From: Dactylosporangium aurantiacum
Lineage (GTDB): Bacteria; Actinomycetota; Actinomycetes; Mycobacteriales; Micromonosporaceae
Assembly: GCF_000716715.1 (NCBI RefSeq)
Contig: NZ_JNYJ01000012.1
Span: 1-64,000, forward strand
Reading direction: 5' to 3'
DNA: 64,000 bases
Below, one piece after another: positions 15,866-26,747 of the stretch. The number at the start of each line of letters is the position of its first letter. Within the stretch, counting starts at the first letter, position 1. A program made the translations under genes and the position numbers. The notes beneath the pieces are model-generated. The model did no database searches. It saw only the letters and a program-made list of their open reading frames with translations, and was not told the origin of the DNA.

Positions 15866-17113
15866 TCAGGCCGACGGCGAGACGGTGACCGTGGCGCTCG
15901 GCTGCGCGCTCGGGTCCGCGGCCGGCGCGGCCGGCGGCGGGAGGGCGCTGCCCTTGACGTACTCGTCCCACGGCTTGTCCCAGTCGGTCCAGCCGTTGCC
16001 CCAGGCCAGCTTGCGCGGCGTGTTCTTGACGATGTGCACGTCGCCGATCTTCGTCAGGTCGAAGAGGAACTTCGCGTTCTTCTGCGAGACGTTGGTGCAG
16101 CCGTGCGAGACGTTGCGCTTGCCCTGGTCGCCCTCGGACCAGGGGGCCGCGTGGATGTACTCGCCGCCGCTGGTCATGCGCTGGGTCAGGTACACCGTCT
16201 CGCGGTACGGGTCGGACGGGTCGGTCGACACGAACAGCTCGGACTGCTGCTTGTCCATGATGACCATCTGGCCGCTGGAGCTCGGCGTCTTGGCCTTGCC
16301 CAGGCTGACCGGGATGGTCTTGATGACCTCGCCGTTCTTCTCCACCGTCATCTGGTGGGTCTTGTCGTCGGTCGTCATGATGATCTTGTCACCGATGGTG
16401 AAGTTCGTCGTGACGTCCTTGGTGCCCCAGCCGGTCTTCGTCAGCTGCAGGCCACCCGTCGCCAGCCGGACGCTGACCTTCGTGCCGGTCTGCCAGTACT
16501 CCTTCGGGCGGAAGTGCACCTCGCCGCCGTTGAACCAGTACCAGGTGCCGACCTGCGGCGGCGTGCTGGTGACCAGCAGCCGCTTCTCGACGCTCGCCCG
16601 CAGCTCCGAGGGGACGCTGGAGCCGAAGCGCACGACGATCGGGATGGCCACGCCGTAGACCTTGTTGTCCGACAGGGCCGTCGAGACGTTGACCGTCTTG
16701 CCGGGCTTGGCCATGGTGGTGAAGGTGATCTTCTTGCCGGCGCTGTCGCCGGCCGAGGTCACCGTGGCGGTGTACTGCGTGCCGTATTTGAGCTGCTTCC
16801 CCGGGATCCAGGTGGTGCCGTCCGAGCGGAGGGCGCCTTCGACCGTGGCGCCGGACGCGTCCGTCAGGGTGACCGACGCGTTCGCGCCGGGAGCGGCCTG
16901 CAGGGCGAGTTCGGTGGCGGTCGAGACGCCGGTCGCACCGTCGGCCGGCGCGGTCAGGGTCGCGGTTGGCTGCGCGGCGGACGCGGAAGCCGAGGGGCCG
17001 CCGGCACTGCCGCTGTTGCTCCATTTGGGCTTTTCGTCGCCACTGCAGGCAGAGAGAGCGATCAGACCGGCAAGAGCGGTGATCGTGGCCAGTGCGCGTG
17101 CGGAGACTCCCAT
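15866..17113 (-). CDS. Lipoprotein L,D-transpeptidase (Ig-like plus YkuD)
   Basis: 415 residues. It forms 3-3 crosslinks in peptidoglycan outside the membrane. The lipobox LSAC places the lipidated Cys at residue 23. Ig-like domains span about 50-240. The YkuD catalytic domain follows, with YIHAAPW (His321) and SHGCTN (336-341, nucleophile Cys339). The ATG at 17113 is chosen over a GTG two codons earlier because AGGAGG lies 7 nt before the ATG. The layout matches LdtMt2-type enzymes of mycobacteria. Confidence 0.95.
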   Translation of the reverse strand: MGVSARALATITALAGLIALSACSGDEKPKWSNSGSAGGPSASASAAQPTATLTAPADGATGVSTATELALQAAPGANASVTLTDASGATVEGALRSDGTTWIPGKQLKYGTQYTATVTSAGDSAGKKITFTTMAKPGKTVNVSTALSDNKVYGVAIPIVVRFGSSVPSELRASVEKRLLVTSTPPQVGTWYWFNGGEVHFRPKEYWQTGTKVSVRLATGGLQLTKTGWGTKDVTTNFTIGDKIIMTTDDKTHQMTVEKNGEVIKTIPVSLGKAKTPSSSGQMVIMDKQQSELFVSTDPSDPYRETVYLTQRMTSGGEYIHAAPWSEGDQGKRNVSHGCTNVSQKNAKFLFDLTKIGDVHIVKNTPRKLAWGNGWTDWDKPWDEYVKGSALPPPAAPAADPSAQPSATVTVSPSA

Positions 17114-17590
17114 GTCCACACCTCCTTCGTTGGGCTAGAGCATGCACCGGTGATGACACCGGTGTATCCCAGGTTTGTGCCACTCGGTTCAACGCCTGAG
17201 CGATCTTGTCGCCGAACTGGTGGCGGGCGATCTTGCCGTGCATCATCGTAGGAAGTAACGGGTGGCGTGAGCCATCCGCTCCTTGGACGTGTTCCAGACT
17301 GCCGGAGGTTGCGTCCCGATTCGGTAACGGGCGGTCGCCGGGGTGCCCGGTGTCCGCGACCAAGATCGCGCAGGCGGTCCCACCTGCGGGCTCGTGGGAT
17401 TTGTCACGATCTCACGTTGTAGGTCGCACCGAGGTGCAGACGGTACGTTGGTCGGCAACATGCGTGGCGGACAGCGGATCACACATGAGGATTCCGCCGC
17501 AATCTTCGCGTACACTGGCAAGACTGCTCCGTAAGCTGTTTCCAGGGCCGACGTTGTCCCGACTCGCAATCGATGACGTCAGGAGGCCCG
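17114..17590. other. Divergent intergenic region ldt / gltB
   Basis: This 477-bp gap holds the two divergent promoters and no convincing gene. For gltB, TACACT at 17511-17516 is a plausible -10 and AGGAGG at 17581-17586 is the ribosome site, giving a ~65-nt leader. I looked for a GlnR-like box and for a glutamine or cyclic-di-AMP riboswitch and saw none I could defend. Short open frames on either strand here have poor codon usage for this genome. Confidence 0.5.
17145..17192 (-). promoter_or_regulatory. Promoter and twin palindromes of the transpeptidase gene
   Basis: On the minus strand TTGAAC (17192-17187) and GATACA (17168-17163) are 18 bp apart. Downstream of the -10, over the start-site region, CACCGGTG occurs twice (17157-17164 and 17145-17152) with a 12-bp period, a likely operator. 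Confidence 0.5.
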
Positions 17591-20500
17591 ATGGGTTACC
17601 CGGGACCGCAGCCGCAGGGCCTGTACGACCCTGCTTTTGAGCATGACGCCTGCGGGGTCGCGTTCGTGGCGGACATCCACGGCCGGCGGTCCCATGACGT
17701 CGTCGCCAAGGGGCTGTCCGCGCTGCAGCGCATGGATCACCGGGGCGCCCGCGGCGCCGAGCCCAACACCGGCGACGGTGCCGGCATCATGATCCAGATC
17801 CCGGACGCGTTCCTGCGCGAGGTGTCCGGCGTGCAGGACCTGCCGGAGGCCGGCTCCTACGCGACGGGTCTGGCGTTCCTGCCGACCGACGACGAGGCGG
17901 CCCAGCGCGCGATGCGCGTGCTGGAGAAGTACGCCCTGGTCGAGGGCGCGCACGTGCTCGGCTGGCGGGACGTGCCGACCGACGCGACGGACCTCGGCGC
18001 GACCGCGCTCGCCGCGATGCCGCGCATCCGCCAGGTCTTCATCGCCGCGGAGAAGCTCGGCTCGCCCGGCAGCGTGCTGTCCGGCCTTGACCTGGACCGG
18101 GTCGTCTACTGCGTGCGCAAGCAGGCCGAGCGGGAGACCCGCGAGCGCGGCATCCAGCTGTACCTGCCGTCGCTGTCCTCGCGCACCATCACGTACAAGG
18201 GCATGCTCACCCCGGACCAGGTCGTGTCGTTCTTCCCCGACCTGTCCGACGAGCGCGTCACCTCGGCGATCGCCCTGGTCCACTCGCGCTTCTCGACCAA
18301 CACCTTCCCGTCGTGGGAGCTGTCGCACCCGTACCGGCTGATCGCGCACAACGGCGAGATCAACACCATCCGGGGCAACCGCAACTGGATGGCGGCCCGC
18401 GAGGCGCTGCTGGCCACGGAGAACCTGCCGGGCAACATCCGCCGGCTGTTCCCGATCTGCACGCCGGAGGCCTCCGACTCGGCCAACTTCGACGAGGTCC
18501 TCGAGCTGCTGCACCTGGCCGGGCGGAGCCTGCCGCACGCGGTGCTCATGATGATCCCCGAGGCGTGGGAGAACGACCCGCGCATGGACCCGCTGCGCAA
18601 GGCGTTCTACCGCTTCCACGCCTGCCTGATGGAGCCGTGGGACGGCCCGGCGAGCGTCGCCTTCACCGACGGCACCGTCGTCGGCGCGGTCCTGGACCGC
18701 AACGGGCTGCGCCCCGGCCGCTGGTGGCAGACCGCCGACGGGCTGATCGTGCTGGCCAGCGAGGCCGGCGTGCTCGACCTCGACCCGGCGACGATCGTGG
18801 CGAAGGGCCGCTCGGCCCCCGGCAAGATGCTGCTCGTCGACACCGCCGCCGGCCGGATCAAGACCGACGACGAGATCAAGTCCGAGCTGGCGCAGGCCGA
18901 GCCCTACGAGGAGTGGCTGCACGCCGGCCTCATGGACCTCGACCAGCTGCCCGAGCGCGAGCACGTCGTCTACACGCACGACTCCGTGCAGCGCCGCCAG
19001 CAGACCTTCGGCTACACCGAGGAGGAGCTGAAGATCCTCATCGGGCCGATGGCGCGCAGCGGTGCCGAGCCGCTGGGCTCCATGGGCACCGACACGCCGG
19101 TCGCCGTGCTCTCCACCCGGCCGCGGCTCATGTACGACTACTTCACCCAGCTCTTCGCGCAGGTGACGAACCCGCCGCTGGACGCCATCCGCGAGGAGAT
19201 CGTCACCAGCGTCGCGGCCACCATCGGCCCCGAGGGCAACCTGCTCAAGCCGGGCCCCGCGTCCTGCCGGCAGATCGCCCTGCCGTACCCGGTCATCGAC
19301 AACGACGACCTGGCCAAGCTGCTGCACATCGACGACGACGGCGACCTGCCCGGCTTCAAGGCCGTCCGGGTCTCCGGCCTGTACCCGATCCGCGACGGCG
19401 CCACCGGTCTCAAGCGCCGCCTCGTGGAGATCATGCGCGGGGTGTCCGAGGCGATCGAGGACGGCGTGCGCGTGCTCGTGCTGTCCGACCGCGACTCGAC
19501 CGTCGACCTGGCGCCGATCCCGTCGCTGCTGCTCACCGCCGCCGTGCACCAGCACCTGGTGCGCGAGCAGACCCGCACCCAGGTGTCGCTGGTCGTGGAG
19601 TCCGGCGACTGCCGCGAGGTGCACCACGTCGCGCTGCTGTCCGGCTTCGGTGCGTCCGCGGTCAACCCGTACCTGGCCTTCGAGAGCGCCGAGGACCTCA
19701 TCGCGACCGGCGCGCTGCCCGGCCTCGACCCGGAGAAGGCGGTCCACAACTACGTCAAGGCGCTCGGCAAGGGCGTCCTGAAGATCATGTCCAAGATGGG
19801 CATCTCGACCGTCAGCTCGTACTGCGGCGCCCAGGTCTTCGAGGCCGTCGGCCTGGACCCGCGCCTGGTCGAGCGGTACTTCACCGGCACGCCCAGCAAG
19901 ATCGGCGGCATCGGCCTGGCCGAGATCCACGCCGAGATCGCCGCCCGGCACGCGCGCGCCTACCCGGCCAACGAGGCCGAGGCGGCGCACCGGCGGCTCG
20001 AGGTCGGCGGCGAGTACCAGTGGCGCCGCGAGGGCGAGCTGCACCTGTTCAACCCCGAGACCGTGTTCCTGCTGCAGCACGCGACCCGCTCCCGGCAGTA
20101 CGACGTCTTCCGGCGGTACACCGCGAAGGTCGACGAGCTCGCCGGGCAGGCCGGCTCGCTGCGCGGGCTGTTCGAGCTGCGCACCGGGGTCCGCCCGCCC
20201 GTGCCGCTGGAGGAGGTGGAGCCCGCCACCGAGATCGTCAAGCGGTTCGCGACCGGCGCCATGTCCTACGGCTCCATCTCCATGGAGGCGCACGAGACCC
20301 TCGCGATCGCGATGAACCGCATCGGCGGCAAGTCCAACACCGGTGAGGGCGGCGAGGACCCGGAGCGGCTGCACGACCCGCGCCGGCGCTCCGCCATCAA
20401 GCAGATCGCCAGCGGACGCTTCGGCGTCACCGCCGAGTACCTGGTCAACGCCGACGACCTGCAGATCAAGATGGCCCAGGGCGCCAAGCCCGGCGAGGGC

Positions 20501-22135
20501 GGCCAGCTGCCGGGCAACAAGGTGTGGCCCTGGATCGCCAAGACCCGCCACGCGACCCCGGGCGTCGGGCTGATCTCCCCGCCGCCGCACCACGACATCT
20601 ACTCCATCGAGGACCTCGCCCAGCTGGTCTTCGACCTCAAGAACGTCAACCCGACGGCCCGCGTCCACGTGAAGCTGGTCTCCGAGGTCGGCGTCGGCAC
20701 GGTCGCCGCCGGCGTGGCGAAGACCAAGGCCGACGTCATCCTGATCTCCGGCCACGACGGCGGCACCGGCGCCTCGCCGCTCAACTCGCTCAAGCACGCC
20801 GGCACGCCGTGGGAGCTCGGCCTCGCCGAGACCCAGCAGACGCTGCTGCTGTCGGGGCTGCGCGACCGGGTCAGCGTCCAGGTCGACGGCCAGCTCAAGA
20901 CCGGCCGCGACGTCATCATCGCGGCGCTGCTCGGCGCCGAGGAGTTCGGCTTCGCGACCTCGCCGCTCATCGTGTCCGGCTGCATCATGATGCGCGTGTG
21001 CCACCTGGACACCTGCCCGGTCGGCATCGCCACCCAGAACCCGGCGCTGCGCAAGAAGTTCACCGGCAAGCCCGAGTTCGTCGAGAACTTCTTCTGGTTC
21101 CTCGCCGAGGAGGTCCGCGGGTACCTCGCCGAGCTGGGCTTCCGCACGCTGGACGAGATGATCGGCCACACGGAGCTGCTCGACGTGCGGCCGGCCGTGG
21201 AGCACTGGAAGGCCGGCGGGCTCGACCTGACCCCGCTGCTGCACGTTCCTCCCCTCGCCGACGACGCCGCGCGGCGCCAGACCACCAAGCAGGACCACCG
21301 CTTGGAGCGGGCGCTGGACAACCAGCTCATCGCCGCGGTCACGCCGGCCCTCGACGAGGGTGCGCCGATCAAGCTGGAGATCGCCGTCCGCAACGAGCAC
21401 CGCTCCGTCGGTGCGATGCTCGGCGGCGAGATCGTGCGTCGGGTCGGCGGTGCGGGCCTCCCCGACGACACCGTGGACGTTACGTTGCGCGGCACCGCCG
21501 GGCAGTCCTTCGGCGCGTGGGTCCCCCGCGGCGTCACCCTCCGGCTGCTCGGCGACGCGAACGACTACGTCGGCAAGGGCCTGTCCGGCGGGCGGCTCAT
21601 CGTGCGCCCCGACCCGGCCGCGCCGTTCGTGGCCGAGGAGCAGATCATCGGCGGCAACACCGCCCTGTACGGCGCCACCGGCGGTGCGCTGTTCATGCGC
21701 GGCAAGGTCGGCGAGCGGTTCGCCGTGCGCAACTCCGGGGCCGTCGCGGTCGTCGAGGGCGTCGGCGACCACGGCTGCGAGTACATGACCGGTGGCACCG
21801 TGGTCGTGCTCGGCCCGACCGGGCGGAACTTCGCCGCGGGCATGTCCGGCGGCGTCGCGTACGTCTGGAACCTCGACCACTCCCTGGTCAACGCCGAGCT
21901 GGTGGACCTGGAGCCGGTCACCGACACCGCCGAACTGCGGGCGCTGGTGAGCGCGCACCTGGAGGCGACGGACTCCGCCGTGGCGGCGCGCCTGCTGGAC
22001 GACTGGGACGCGTCCGTCTCCCGGTTCACCGCCGTCGTGCCGCGCGACTACAAGCGCGTCATGGAGGCCAAGCGGGCCGCCGAGGCAGCCGGCCGCGACG
22101 TCGACGCGGCTGTCATGGAGGTGGCGCGTGCCTGA
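17591..22135 (+). CDS. gltB: Glutamate synthase large subunit
   Basis: 1514 residues. It makes glutamate from glutamine and 2-oxoglutarate. The short propeptide ends FEHDA and the mature enzyme would begin at Cys21 (CGVAFVAD), the glutaminase nucleophile. The synthase domain contains the 3Fe-4S cysteines C1131, C1137 and C1142 in [12 protein letters not shown]. The C-terminal beta-helix domain (GxxxG-rich, about 1250-1450) is present. The ATG at 17591 is preferred to the one at 17573 because AGGAGG lies between them. Its stop overlaps gltD by 8 nt. Together they are the ammonia-assimilation enzyme of the cell. Confidence 0.97.
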   Translation: MGYPGPQPQGLYDPAFEHDACGVAFVADIHGRRSHDVVAKGLSALQRMDHRGARGAEPNTGDGAGIMIQIPDAFLREVSGVQDLPEAGSYATGLAFLPTDDEAAQRAMRVLEKYALVEGAHVLGWRDVPTDATDLGATALAAMPRIRQVFIAAEKLGSPGSVLSGLDLDRVVYCVRKQAERETRERGIQLYLPSLSSRTITYKGMLTPDQVVSFFPDLSDERVTSAIALVHSRFSTNTFPSWELSHPYRLIAHNGEINTIRGNRNWMAAREALLATENLPGNIRRLFPICTPEASDSANFDEVLELLHLAGRSLPHAVLMMIPEAWENDPRMDPLRKAFYRFHACLMEPWDGPASVAFTDGTVVGAVLDRNGLRPGRWWQTADGLIVLASEAGVLDLDPATIVAKGRSAPGKMLLVDTAAGRIKTDDEIKSELAQAEPYEEWLHAGLMDLDQLPEREHVVYTHDSVQRRQQTFGYTEEELKILIGPMARSGAEPLGSMGTDTPVAVLSTRPRLMYDYFTQLFAQVTNPPLDAIREEIVTSVAATIGPEGNLLKPGPASCRQIALPYPVIDNDDLAKLLHIDDDGDLPGFKAVRVSGLYPIRDGATGLKRRLVEIMRGVSEAIEDGVRVLVLSDRDSTVDLAPIPSLLLTAAVHQHLVREQTRTQVSLVVESGDCREVHHVALLSGFGASAVNPYLAFESAEDLIATGALPGLDPEKAVHNYVKALGKGVLKIMSKMGISTVSSYCGAQVFEAVGLDPRLVERYFTGTPSKIGGIGLAEIHAEIAARHARAYPANEAEAAHRRLEVGGEYQWRREGELHLFNPETVFLLQHATRSRQYDVFRRYTAKVDELAGQAGSLRGLFELRTGVRPPVPLEEVEPATEIVKRFATGAMSYGSISMEAHETLAIAMNRIGGKSNTGEGGEDPERLHDPRRRSAIKQIASGRFGVTAEYLVNADDLQIKMAQGAKPGEGGQLPGNKVWPWIAKTRHATPGVGLISPPPHHDIYSIEDLAQLVFDLKNVNPTARVHVKLVSEVGVGTVAAGVAKTKADVILISGHDGGTGASPLNSLKHAGTPWELGLAETQQTLLLSGLRDRVSVQVDGQLKTGRDVIIAALLGAEEFGFATSPLIVSGCIMMRVCHLDTCPVGIATQNPALRKKFTGKPEFVENFFWFLAEEVRGYLAELGFRTLDEMIGHTELLDVRPAVEHWKAGGLDLTPLLHVPPLADDAARRQTTKQDHRLERALDNQLIAAVTPALDEGAPIKLEIAVRNEHRSVGAMLGGEIVRRVGGAGLPDDTVDVTLRGTAGQSFGAWVPRGVTLRLLGDANDYVGKGLSGGRLIVRPDPAAPFVAEEQIIGGNTALYGATGGALFMRGKVGERFAVRNSGAVAVVEGVGDHGCEYMTGGTVVVLGPTGRNFAAGMSGGVAYVWNLDHSLVNAELVDLEPVTDTAELRALVSAHLEATDSAVAARLLDDWDASVSRFTAVVPRDYKRVMEAKRAAEAAGRDVDAAVMEVARA

Positions 22136-23603
22136 CCCGAACGGTTTCCTGCGCTACGAGCGGCGACTGCCGGCCCGGCGACCCGTCCCGGTCCGGCTGC
22201 GCGACTGGCGCGAGGTGTACCCGTCCGCGTCCGACGAGCTGATCACCGAGCAGGCCAGCCGCTGCATGGACTGCGGCATCCCGTTCTGTCACGACGGCTG
22301 CCCGCTCGGCAACCGCATCCCCGACTGGAACGACCTGGTCCGCACCGGCAACTGGGACTTCGCGATCGAGGCCCTGCACGCGACCAACAACTTCCCGGAG
22401 TTCACCGGGCGGCTGTGCCCCGCGCCCTGCGAGGCCGCGTGCGTGCTGTCGATCGCCGGCGGCCAGCCCGTCACGATCAAGCAGGTCGAGGTCGAGATCA
22501 TCAACCGGGCCGTCGCCGCCGGGCGGGTCACCGCCCGCCCGGCACCCGAGCGGTCCGGCAAGAGCGTCGGCGTCGTCGGCTCCGGCCCCGCCGGGCTCGC
22601 CGCCGCGCAGCAGCTCGCCCGGGCCGGGCACGACGTCGTGGTGTACGAGCGCGACGACGCCCTCGGCGGCCTCCTGCGGTACGGCATCCCCGACTTCAAG
22701 CTCGAGAAGGGCCACATCGACCTGCGGCTGGACCAGCTGCGGGCCGAGGGCGTGCGCTTCCAGACCGGCGTCAACGTGGGCATCACCGTCTCCGTCGACG
22801 ACCTGCGGGCCCGCCACGACGCGCTGCTGCTCGCCTGCGGCGCGCTGCAGGGCCGCGACACGCCCGAGACCCCGGGCCGTTCGCTCGCCGGCGTACACCT
22901 GGCGATGGAGCACCTCGTCGAGGCCAACCGCGTCGTCGCCGGCCGGGTCCCCGCCGCCTCCATCTCCGCCGCCGGCAAGAACGTGATCATCATCGGCGGC
23001 GGCGACACGGCGGCCGACTGCCTCGGCGTCGCGCACCGCCAGGGCGCCAGGTCGGTGCTGCAGCTGGACCAGTACCCGCTGCCGCCGGCCGAGCGCGACG
23101 AGACCCGCGACCCGTGGCCGACGTGGCCGTGGATCCTGCGCAACTACCCCGCGCACGAGGAGGGCGGCGAGCGCGCGTTCGCCGTCGCCGTCACCGCCTT
23201 CGAGGGCAACGACGACGGCGACCTCACCGGGGTGCGCATCGCCGAGGTCCAGGTGTCCAGAGTGGACGGCCAGCGGATCGTGACCGAGGTGCCCGGCACC
23301 GAGCGGCTCTACCCGGCCGAGCTCGTCCTGCTCGCCATCGGCTTCGAGGGCACCGAACCCGGCCCGCTGCTCAACAACCTCGGCCTCACCCGCAACCGCC
23401 GCGGCGGCATCGACACCGGCCCCGACTGGCAGAGCGCCGCGCCGGGCGTCTTCGTCGCCGGCGACATGCACCGCGGCGCGTCGCTCATCGTCTGGGCGAT
23501 CGCCGAGGGCCGCTCGGCGGCCGCCTCGATCCACGCGTACCTGGGCGGCGACGGCACGCTGCCCGCCCCGGTCGAGCCGTCGGCGGTCGCGCTGTCCGCC
23601 TAG
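22128..23603 (+). CDS. gltD: Glutamate synthase small subunit
   Basis: 491 residues, NADPH- and FAD-binding electron-entry subunit. An N-terminal 4Fe-4S-type region has Cys46, 49, 54 and 58 ([16 protein letters not shown]), followed by [12 protein letters not shown]. Two dinucleotide folds are visible, [17 protein letters not shown] for FAD and [11 protein letters not shown] for NADPH. The GTG at 22128 overlaps the end of gltB by 8 nt with GGAGG upstream, so the subunits are co-translated. Length is normal for the family. Confidence 0.96.
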   Translation: MPDPNGFLRYERRLPARRPVPVRLRDWREVYPSASDELITEQASRCMDCGIPFCHDGCPLGNRIPDWNDLVRTGNWDFAIEALHATNNFPEFTGRLCPAPCEAACVLSIAGGQPVTIKQVEVEIINRAVAAGRVTARPAPERSGKSVGVVGSGPAGLAAAQQLARAGHDVVVYERDDALGGLLRYGIPDFKLEKGHIDLRLDQLRAEGVRFQTGVNVGITVSVDDLRARHDALLLACGALQGRDTPETPGRSLAGVHLAMEHLVEANRVVAGRVPAASISAAGKNVIIIGGGDTAADCLGVAHRQGARSVLQLDQYPLPPAERDETRDPWPTWPWILRNYPAHEEGGERAFAVAVTAFEGNDDGDLTGVRIAEVQVSRVDGQRIVTEVPGTERLYPAELVLLAIGFEGTEPGPLLNNLGLTRNRRGGIDTGPDWQSAAPGVFVAGDMHRGASLIVWAIAEGRSAAASIHAYLGGDGTLPAPVEPSAVALSA

Positions 23604-23614
23604 GGTTGCGAAAC

Positions 23615-23643
23615 GGGAGCGGCTCTCATGCGGGGCCGCTCCC
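23615..23643 (+). terminator. Hairpin after gltD
   Basis: GGGAGCGGC and GCCGCTCCC form a 9-bp stem with an 11-nt loop, 11 nt after the gltD stop. There is no T-run. It probably ends the gltBD transcript. Confidence 0.6.
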
Positions 23644-23659
23644 CGGGTACCCCTCGGCC

Positions 23660-24448
23660 ATGAACCGCACCCCTCTGTTCGCTTCGCTGTGCTGCACCGT
23701 GTTCCTGCTGGTCGCGGGTGGTCCCGCGGCCGCGGCCCCGGCCGATCCGCCGCCGTTCTGGGCGCCTCGGATCCCGTCGCTGCCCGTGCCCGCTCCTGCT
23801 CCTTCCGCCGCCCCCGCCTATGTCCCGCCGTCCTACTCGCCGCCGCCTCCGTCCTCCTCGGCGCCGTCGTACTCGTCTTCGGACTCGTCGTTCGCCAGTG
23901 ACGTCAGCATCGCGCTGCGGGTCGTCGAGCGGTACTGGAGCTCCCGCATCGTCGGCTTCCGTCCCGTGTCGCGGGTCGTGCCGTACCGCATCGACGGCGA
24001 GCTGATGTGCGGCTCCCAGCCGATCCCGACCCAGAACGCCGCCTACTGCCCCGTCGGCGACTTCATCGCCTACGACGTCAACTGGTCCGAAGAGGTCTAC
24101 CAGGACCTCGGCGACGCCTTCGTCTTCTACCTCCTGGGCCACGAGTACGGCCACGCCGTCCAGCAACGCCTCGGCATCAACTACGCCTTCACCATCCAGC
24201 AGGAGCTGCAGGCGGACTGCTTCGCCGGCGCGTACATCGGCGACTCCATCAAGGTCGGCGACTTCACCCTCGAGGACGGCGACCTCGACGAGCTGCGCTC
24301 CGGCCTGCTCTCCGTCGCCGACCCCGACGACGAGCCCTGGTTCAAGGAAGGCGCCCACGGCTCCGCCGCCCAACGCACCGGCGCCTTCTTCGACGGCTAC
24401 GAGCAGAGCCTCGACGCCTGCGACATGCCCGCCACCTATCACGGCTGA
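23660..24448 (+). CDS. Secreted neutral zinc metallopeptidase
   Basis: 262 residues. A signal peptide covers about 1-26 (hydrophobic core LFASLCCTVFLLVA, AAA cleavage region). A Pro/Ser-rich linker to about 78 follows, then a zincin domain resembling the YpfJ/neutral zinc metallopeptidase family. The HEYGH motif is at 161-165, and QELQADCFAG with Glu182 supplies the probable third ligand. Four Cys in the mature part could make disulfides. The ATG at 23660 has no clear Shine-Dalgarno. Substrate is unknown, and it lies between gltBD and the type VII cassettes without an operon link. Confidence 0.85.
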   Translation: MNRTPLFASLCCTVFLLVAGGPAAAAPADPPPFWAPRIPSLPVPAPAPSAAPAYVPPSYSPPPPSSSAPSYSSSDSSFASDVSIALRVVERYWSSRIVGFRPVSRVVPYRIDGELMCGSQPIPTQNAAYCPVGDFIAYDVNWSEEVYQDLGDAFVFYLLGHEYGHAVQQRLGINYAFTIQQELQADCFAGAYIGDSIKVGDFTLEDGDLDELRSGLLSVADPDDEPWFKEGAHGSAAQRTGAFFDGYEQSLDACDMPATYHG

Positions 24449-24451
24449 TCC

Positions 24452-24512
24452 TGCGGTACCGTCACGACTGTCAATTGCACATCGTGGCGGGGAGGGCGCG
24501 ATGAGTGATCAC
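24452..24512 (+). repeat. 61-bp upstream repeat, copy 1
   Basis: This stretch, ending in codons MSDH, matches 26687-26747 at 59 of 61 positions. It includes the Shine-Dalgarno GGCGGGGAGG and the start codon of the following gene. The repeat marks the left end of a duplicated cassette. Confidence 0.9.
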
Positions 24513-25550
24513 GGCTACCGCCGCTGGCGGCTGCCCCAACTCTGGCAGATGCTCGCCGCCGACAACCCCACCGACGCCCACCTCCACCTTGCCACCCTCC
24601 GCCGCCAGCAGACCGCCCTGGAAACCCAGCGCGACCGCCTGCGAACCCTCCGGGACCGCCTCGCGGACGGCTGGCCCCCGGAGCGCAGCGAGGCGGCGAC
24701 GGCCTTCATCCAGCGCCTCAACGACATGATCCGGGCGATGTCGCTCACCGCGACCGGCGCGGCCGAGGTCCGCTCCAACCTGAGCCTGATCACCGACGCA
24801 CTCGACCGGGCCCGCCGCGAGCTGGCACCCCTGGTCGCCGAGTACGAGAAGACCACGAAGCTGCCTGACCAGCGGGTCGGCGAACACGCCCGCAGGCTCC
24901 TGGACGACCACGCCCGCCGCATCCTCATGACCGCGGACGCAGCGGTGTCCGACCCCGCGGCCGCTCTGGATGTCGCACTTCCAGCCTACGAGCGGTTCAG
25001 TATGCAGGGCACCGTGGCGGTGCCGGTAGACGGCGGCGGCGGTTCCACGGGCACGAGGACCGGTCGTCCCGCGACGCCCCAATTCGACCCGCCGGAGCCG
25101 GCCGCCGCCGAGCCACCGGAGTTCGAGCTCGCCGGCGGAAGCGGTCCGACATCGACCGTCACGCCGGTCGCCGACCCGGCCGGATCGATCGGCGGGCTGG
25201 TCGACCACTCCGTGCTCGGCCCGGGTCGGGTGCTGGGCCGCGTCGTCCGGCCCACTGGTGTCGCGGCTGCCGGGCCGGGCGCGACAAACGGCAACCCAGG
25301 CGTGCGCGGCGGCGCGTTGAACACCCAGTCGGCCATCGGTGCGCCGGGCTCCGGTGCTGCGGGTGCGCGTGGCGGCGTGGGCGGCATGGGTGGCTACCGC
25401 GCGTCCGATACGGCCACCAGCCGCCGCCGCACGCCGGAGGAAGGCGGCGGCGAGTCCTGGTCGGTCCGGCAGGGAGTGCCACCGGTAATCGAGGCTCCGC
25501 CGAGCCGCCCCCACGACGCGGGGCCGGGCATCATCGGAATAGATCGTTGA
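24501..25550 (+). CDS. Type VII-associated helical protein, copy 1
   Basis: 349 residues. Residues 1-160 are strongly helical (LRRQQTALETQRDRLRTLRD, then the turn GWPPERSEAATAF), like a long WXG100/LXG helical hairpin with WPP in place of WXG. The rest is Gly/Pro/Ala-rich, and the C-terminus is GPGIIGIDR. The protein at 27140 is a paralogue throughout. The N-terminus MSDH is shared with the small WXG-like protein at 26736 rather than with the paralogue. This suggests an internal deletion fused the first codons of a lost small gene to this one. The stop overlaps the next gene's TTG. I infer a secretion substrate or mycosin partner. Confidence 0.75.
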   Translation: MSDHGYRRWRLPQLWQMLAADNPTDAHLHLATLRRQQTALETQRDRLRTLRDRLADGWPPERSEAATAFIQRLNDMIRAMSLTATGAAEVRSNLSLITDALDRARRELAPLVAEYEKTTKLPDQRVGEHARRLLDDHARRILMTADAAVSDPAAALDVALPAYERFSMQGTVAVPVDGGGGSTGTRTGRPATPQFDPPEPAAAEPPEFELAGGSGPTSTVTPVADPAGSIGGLVDHSVLGPGRVLGRVVRPTGVAAAGPGATNGNPGVRGGALNTQSAIGAPGSGAAGARGGVGGMGGYRASDTATSRRRTPEEGGGESWSVRQGVPPVIEAPPSRPHDAGPGIIGIDR

Positions 25551-26632
25551 GGGCCCGCCGCCCGGCGTTGCTGGTGTGCATGGCGTTGTCGCTGATCATC
25601 GCGGTCCCGAGCCGTGCGACCGCCGATGGCATCCGTGACCGGCAGTGGCACCTGAAGGCATTGCGGATCGCGCAGGCGCAGGAGATCACGCGGGGTGCGG
25701 GCGTCGTCGTGGCGGTCATCGACACCGGGGTCGACGACCGCCACGGCGAGTTGTCCGGGGCGGTGCTCCCTGGCAAGGAGTTCGGCGAGCAGCCTGCAGA
25801 TGACGGCAAACGTGACACTGACGGCCACGGCACGGCGATGGCCGGCCTCATCGCCGGGCGCGGCCTGTCCGGCAGTGCCGGCGTCCTGGGTGTCGCACCG
25901 GAGGCGACCATCCTGCCGGTGCAGACGCTGCACAGCGAGTTCGGCGGTTCCCCGATCGATCTTGGGTCCGGTATCGCCTGGGCTGCCGGACAGGGCGCGA
26001 AAGTCATCTGCGTCGCGGCCGGCACCAGCGAGTATCCCGAAGTCAAGACGGCGGTCGAGGCTGCCGTGAAGGCAGACGTCGTCGTTGTCGCCGCCGCCGG
26101 CAACCTGCCGCAGGCGCGGCAGGTCGCGTTCCCGGCGAAGCTGCCCGGCGTGTTGGCCGTCGGGGGGACGGACAAGGACGGCAACCACACGCCCGCTTCC
26201 GCCACCGGTCCGGAGGTGGCGCTGGCCGCGCCCGCGGTGGACATCGTCTCCACCGGGGCGTTCGGTAAGTACGTCACCGGCGACGGCACCAGCAACGCCA
26301 CGGCGATTGTGGCTGGGGTGGTGGCGTTGGTGCGGGCGAAGTACCCCGACCTGTCCGCCGTGGAGGTTGTCCGGCGGCTGACCGCCACCGCTACCGACCG
26401 GGGCAAGCCGGGCCGGGACGACGAGTACGGCTACGGCATCGTCAACCCTGTCGCGGCGCTGACGGCGTCCATCGGCCCGCCGGCCGCCGCGGCGTCGTCG
26501 TCGACCGCGGATCGGGCCGGACCGGGCGGCGGCTCGGGGCAGTCGCCGGTGGTCTGGGTCCTGCTCGGCGGCGGGGCCGCGGTCGCCGCCGCCGGCCTGC
26601 TGCTGCGGCGCCGCCGACGGCCGTCGGGGTAG
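25547..26632 (+). CDS. mycP: Mycosin-type subtilisin protease, copy 1
   Basis: 361 residues. Signal peptide 1-27, an extracytoplasmic S8 domain with Asp59 (VIDTG), His94 (DGHGT), oxyanion Asn185 (AAGN) and Ser249 (GTSNA), then a Pro/Ala linker, one membrane segment and a basic cytoplasmic tail. The order and IRDRQWHL after the signal peptide are typical of mycosins, the membrane proteases of type VII (ESX) secretion. The TTG at 25547 overlaps the stop of the substrate-like gene (TTGA). No EccB, EccC, EccD or EccE gene is present in this window, so the secretion channel must be elsewhere. Confidence 0.9.
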   Translation: MRARRPALLVCMALSLIIAVPSRATADGIRDRQWHLKALRIAQAQEITRGAGVVVAVIDTGVDDRHGELSGAVLPGKEFGEQPADDGKRDTDGHGTAMAGLIAGRGLSGSAGVLGVAPEATILPVQTLHSEFGGSPIDLGSGIAWAAGQGAKVICVAAGTSEYPEVKTAVEAAVKADVVVVAAAGNLPQARQVAFPAKLPGVLAVGGTDKDGNHTPASATGPEVALAAPAVDIVSTGAFGKYVTGDGTSNATAIVAGVVALVRAKYPDLSAVEVVRRLTATATDRGKPGRDDEYGYGIVNPVAALTASIGPPAAAASSSTADRAGPGGGSGQSPVVWVLLGGGAAVAAAGLLLRRRRRPSG

Positions 26633-26686
26633 TGGTCGTCACGCTGCGCGGTTGAGGCGATTCCGGGCGTCACCGGGGCCCTCGGG

Positions 26687-26747
26687 TGCGGTACCGTCAC
26701 GACTGTCTATTGCACATCGTGGCGGGGAGGACGCGATGAGTGATCAC
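26687..26747 (+). repeat. 61-bp upstream repeat, copy 2
   Basis: Near-identical to 24452-24512, two mismatches in 61. Here the repeated MSDH codons start the WXG-like gene. It marks the left end of the second cassette. Confidence 0.9.

Noticed and set aside
17114..17590. Cyclic-di-AMP or glutamine riboswitch upstream of the transpeptidase or gltB gene
   Set aside because: Conserved core sequences could not be located on either strand by eye. A covariance-model search would settle it.
17206..17640. 144-codon open frame across the gltB upstream region
   Set aside because: It overlaps the gltB start in another frame, has poor codon usage for this genome and resembles nothing.
17579..21958. A 1459-codon open frame antisense to gltB
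   Set aside because: It mirrors gltB codon structure, as GC-rich genes routinely leave antisense frames open. The translation has no family resemblance and gltB is unmistakable.
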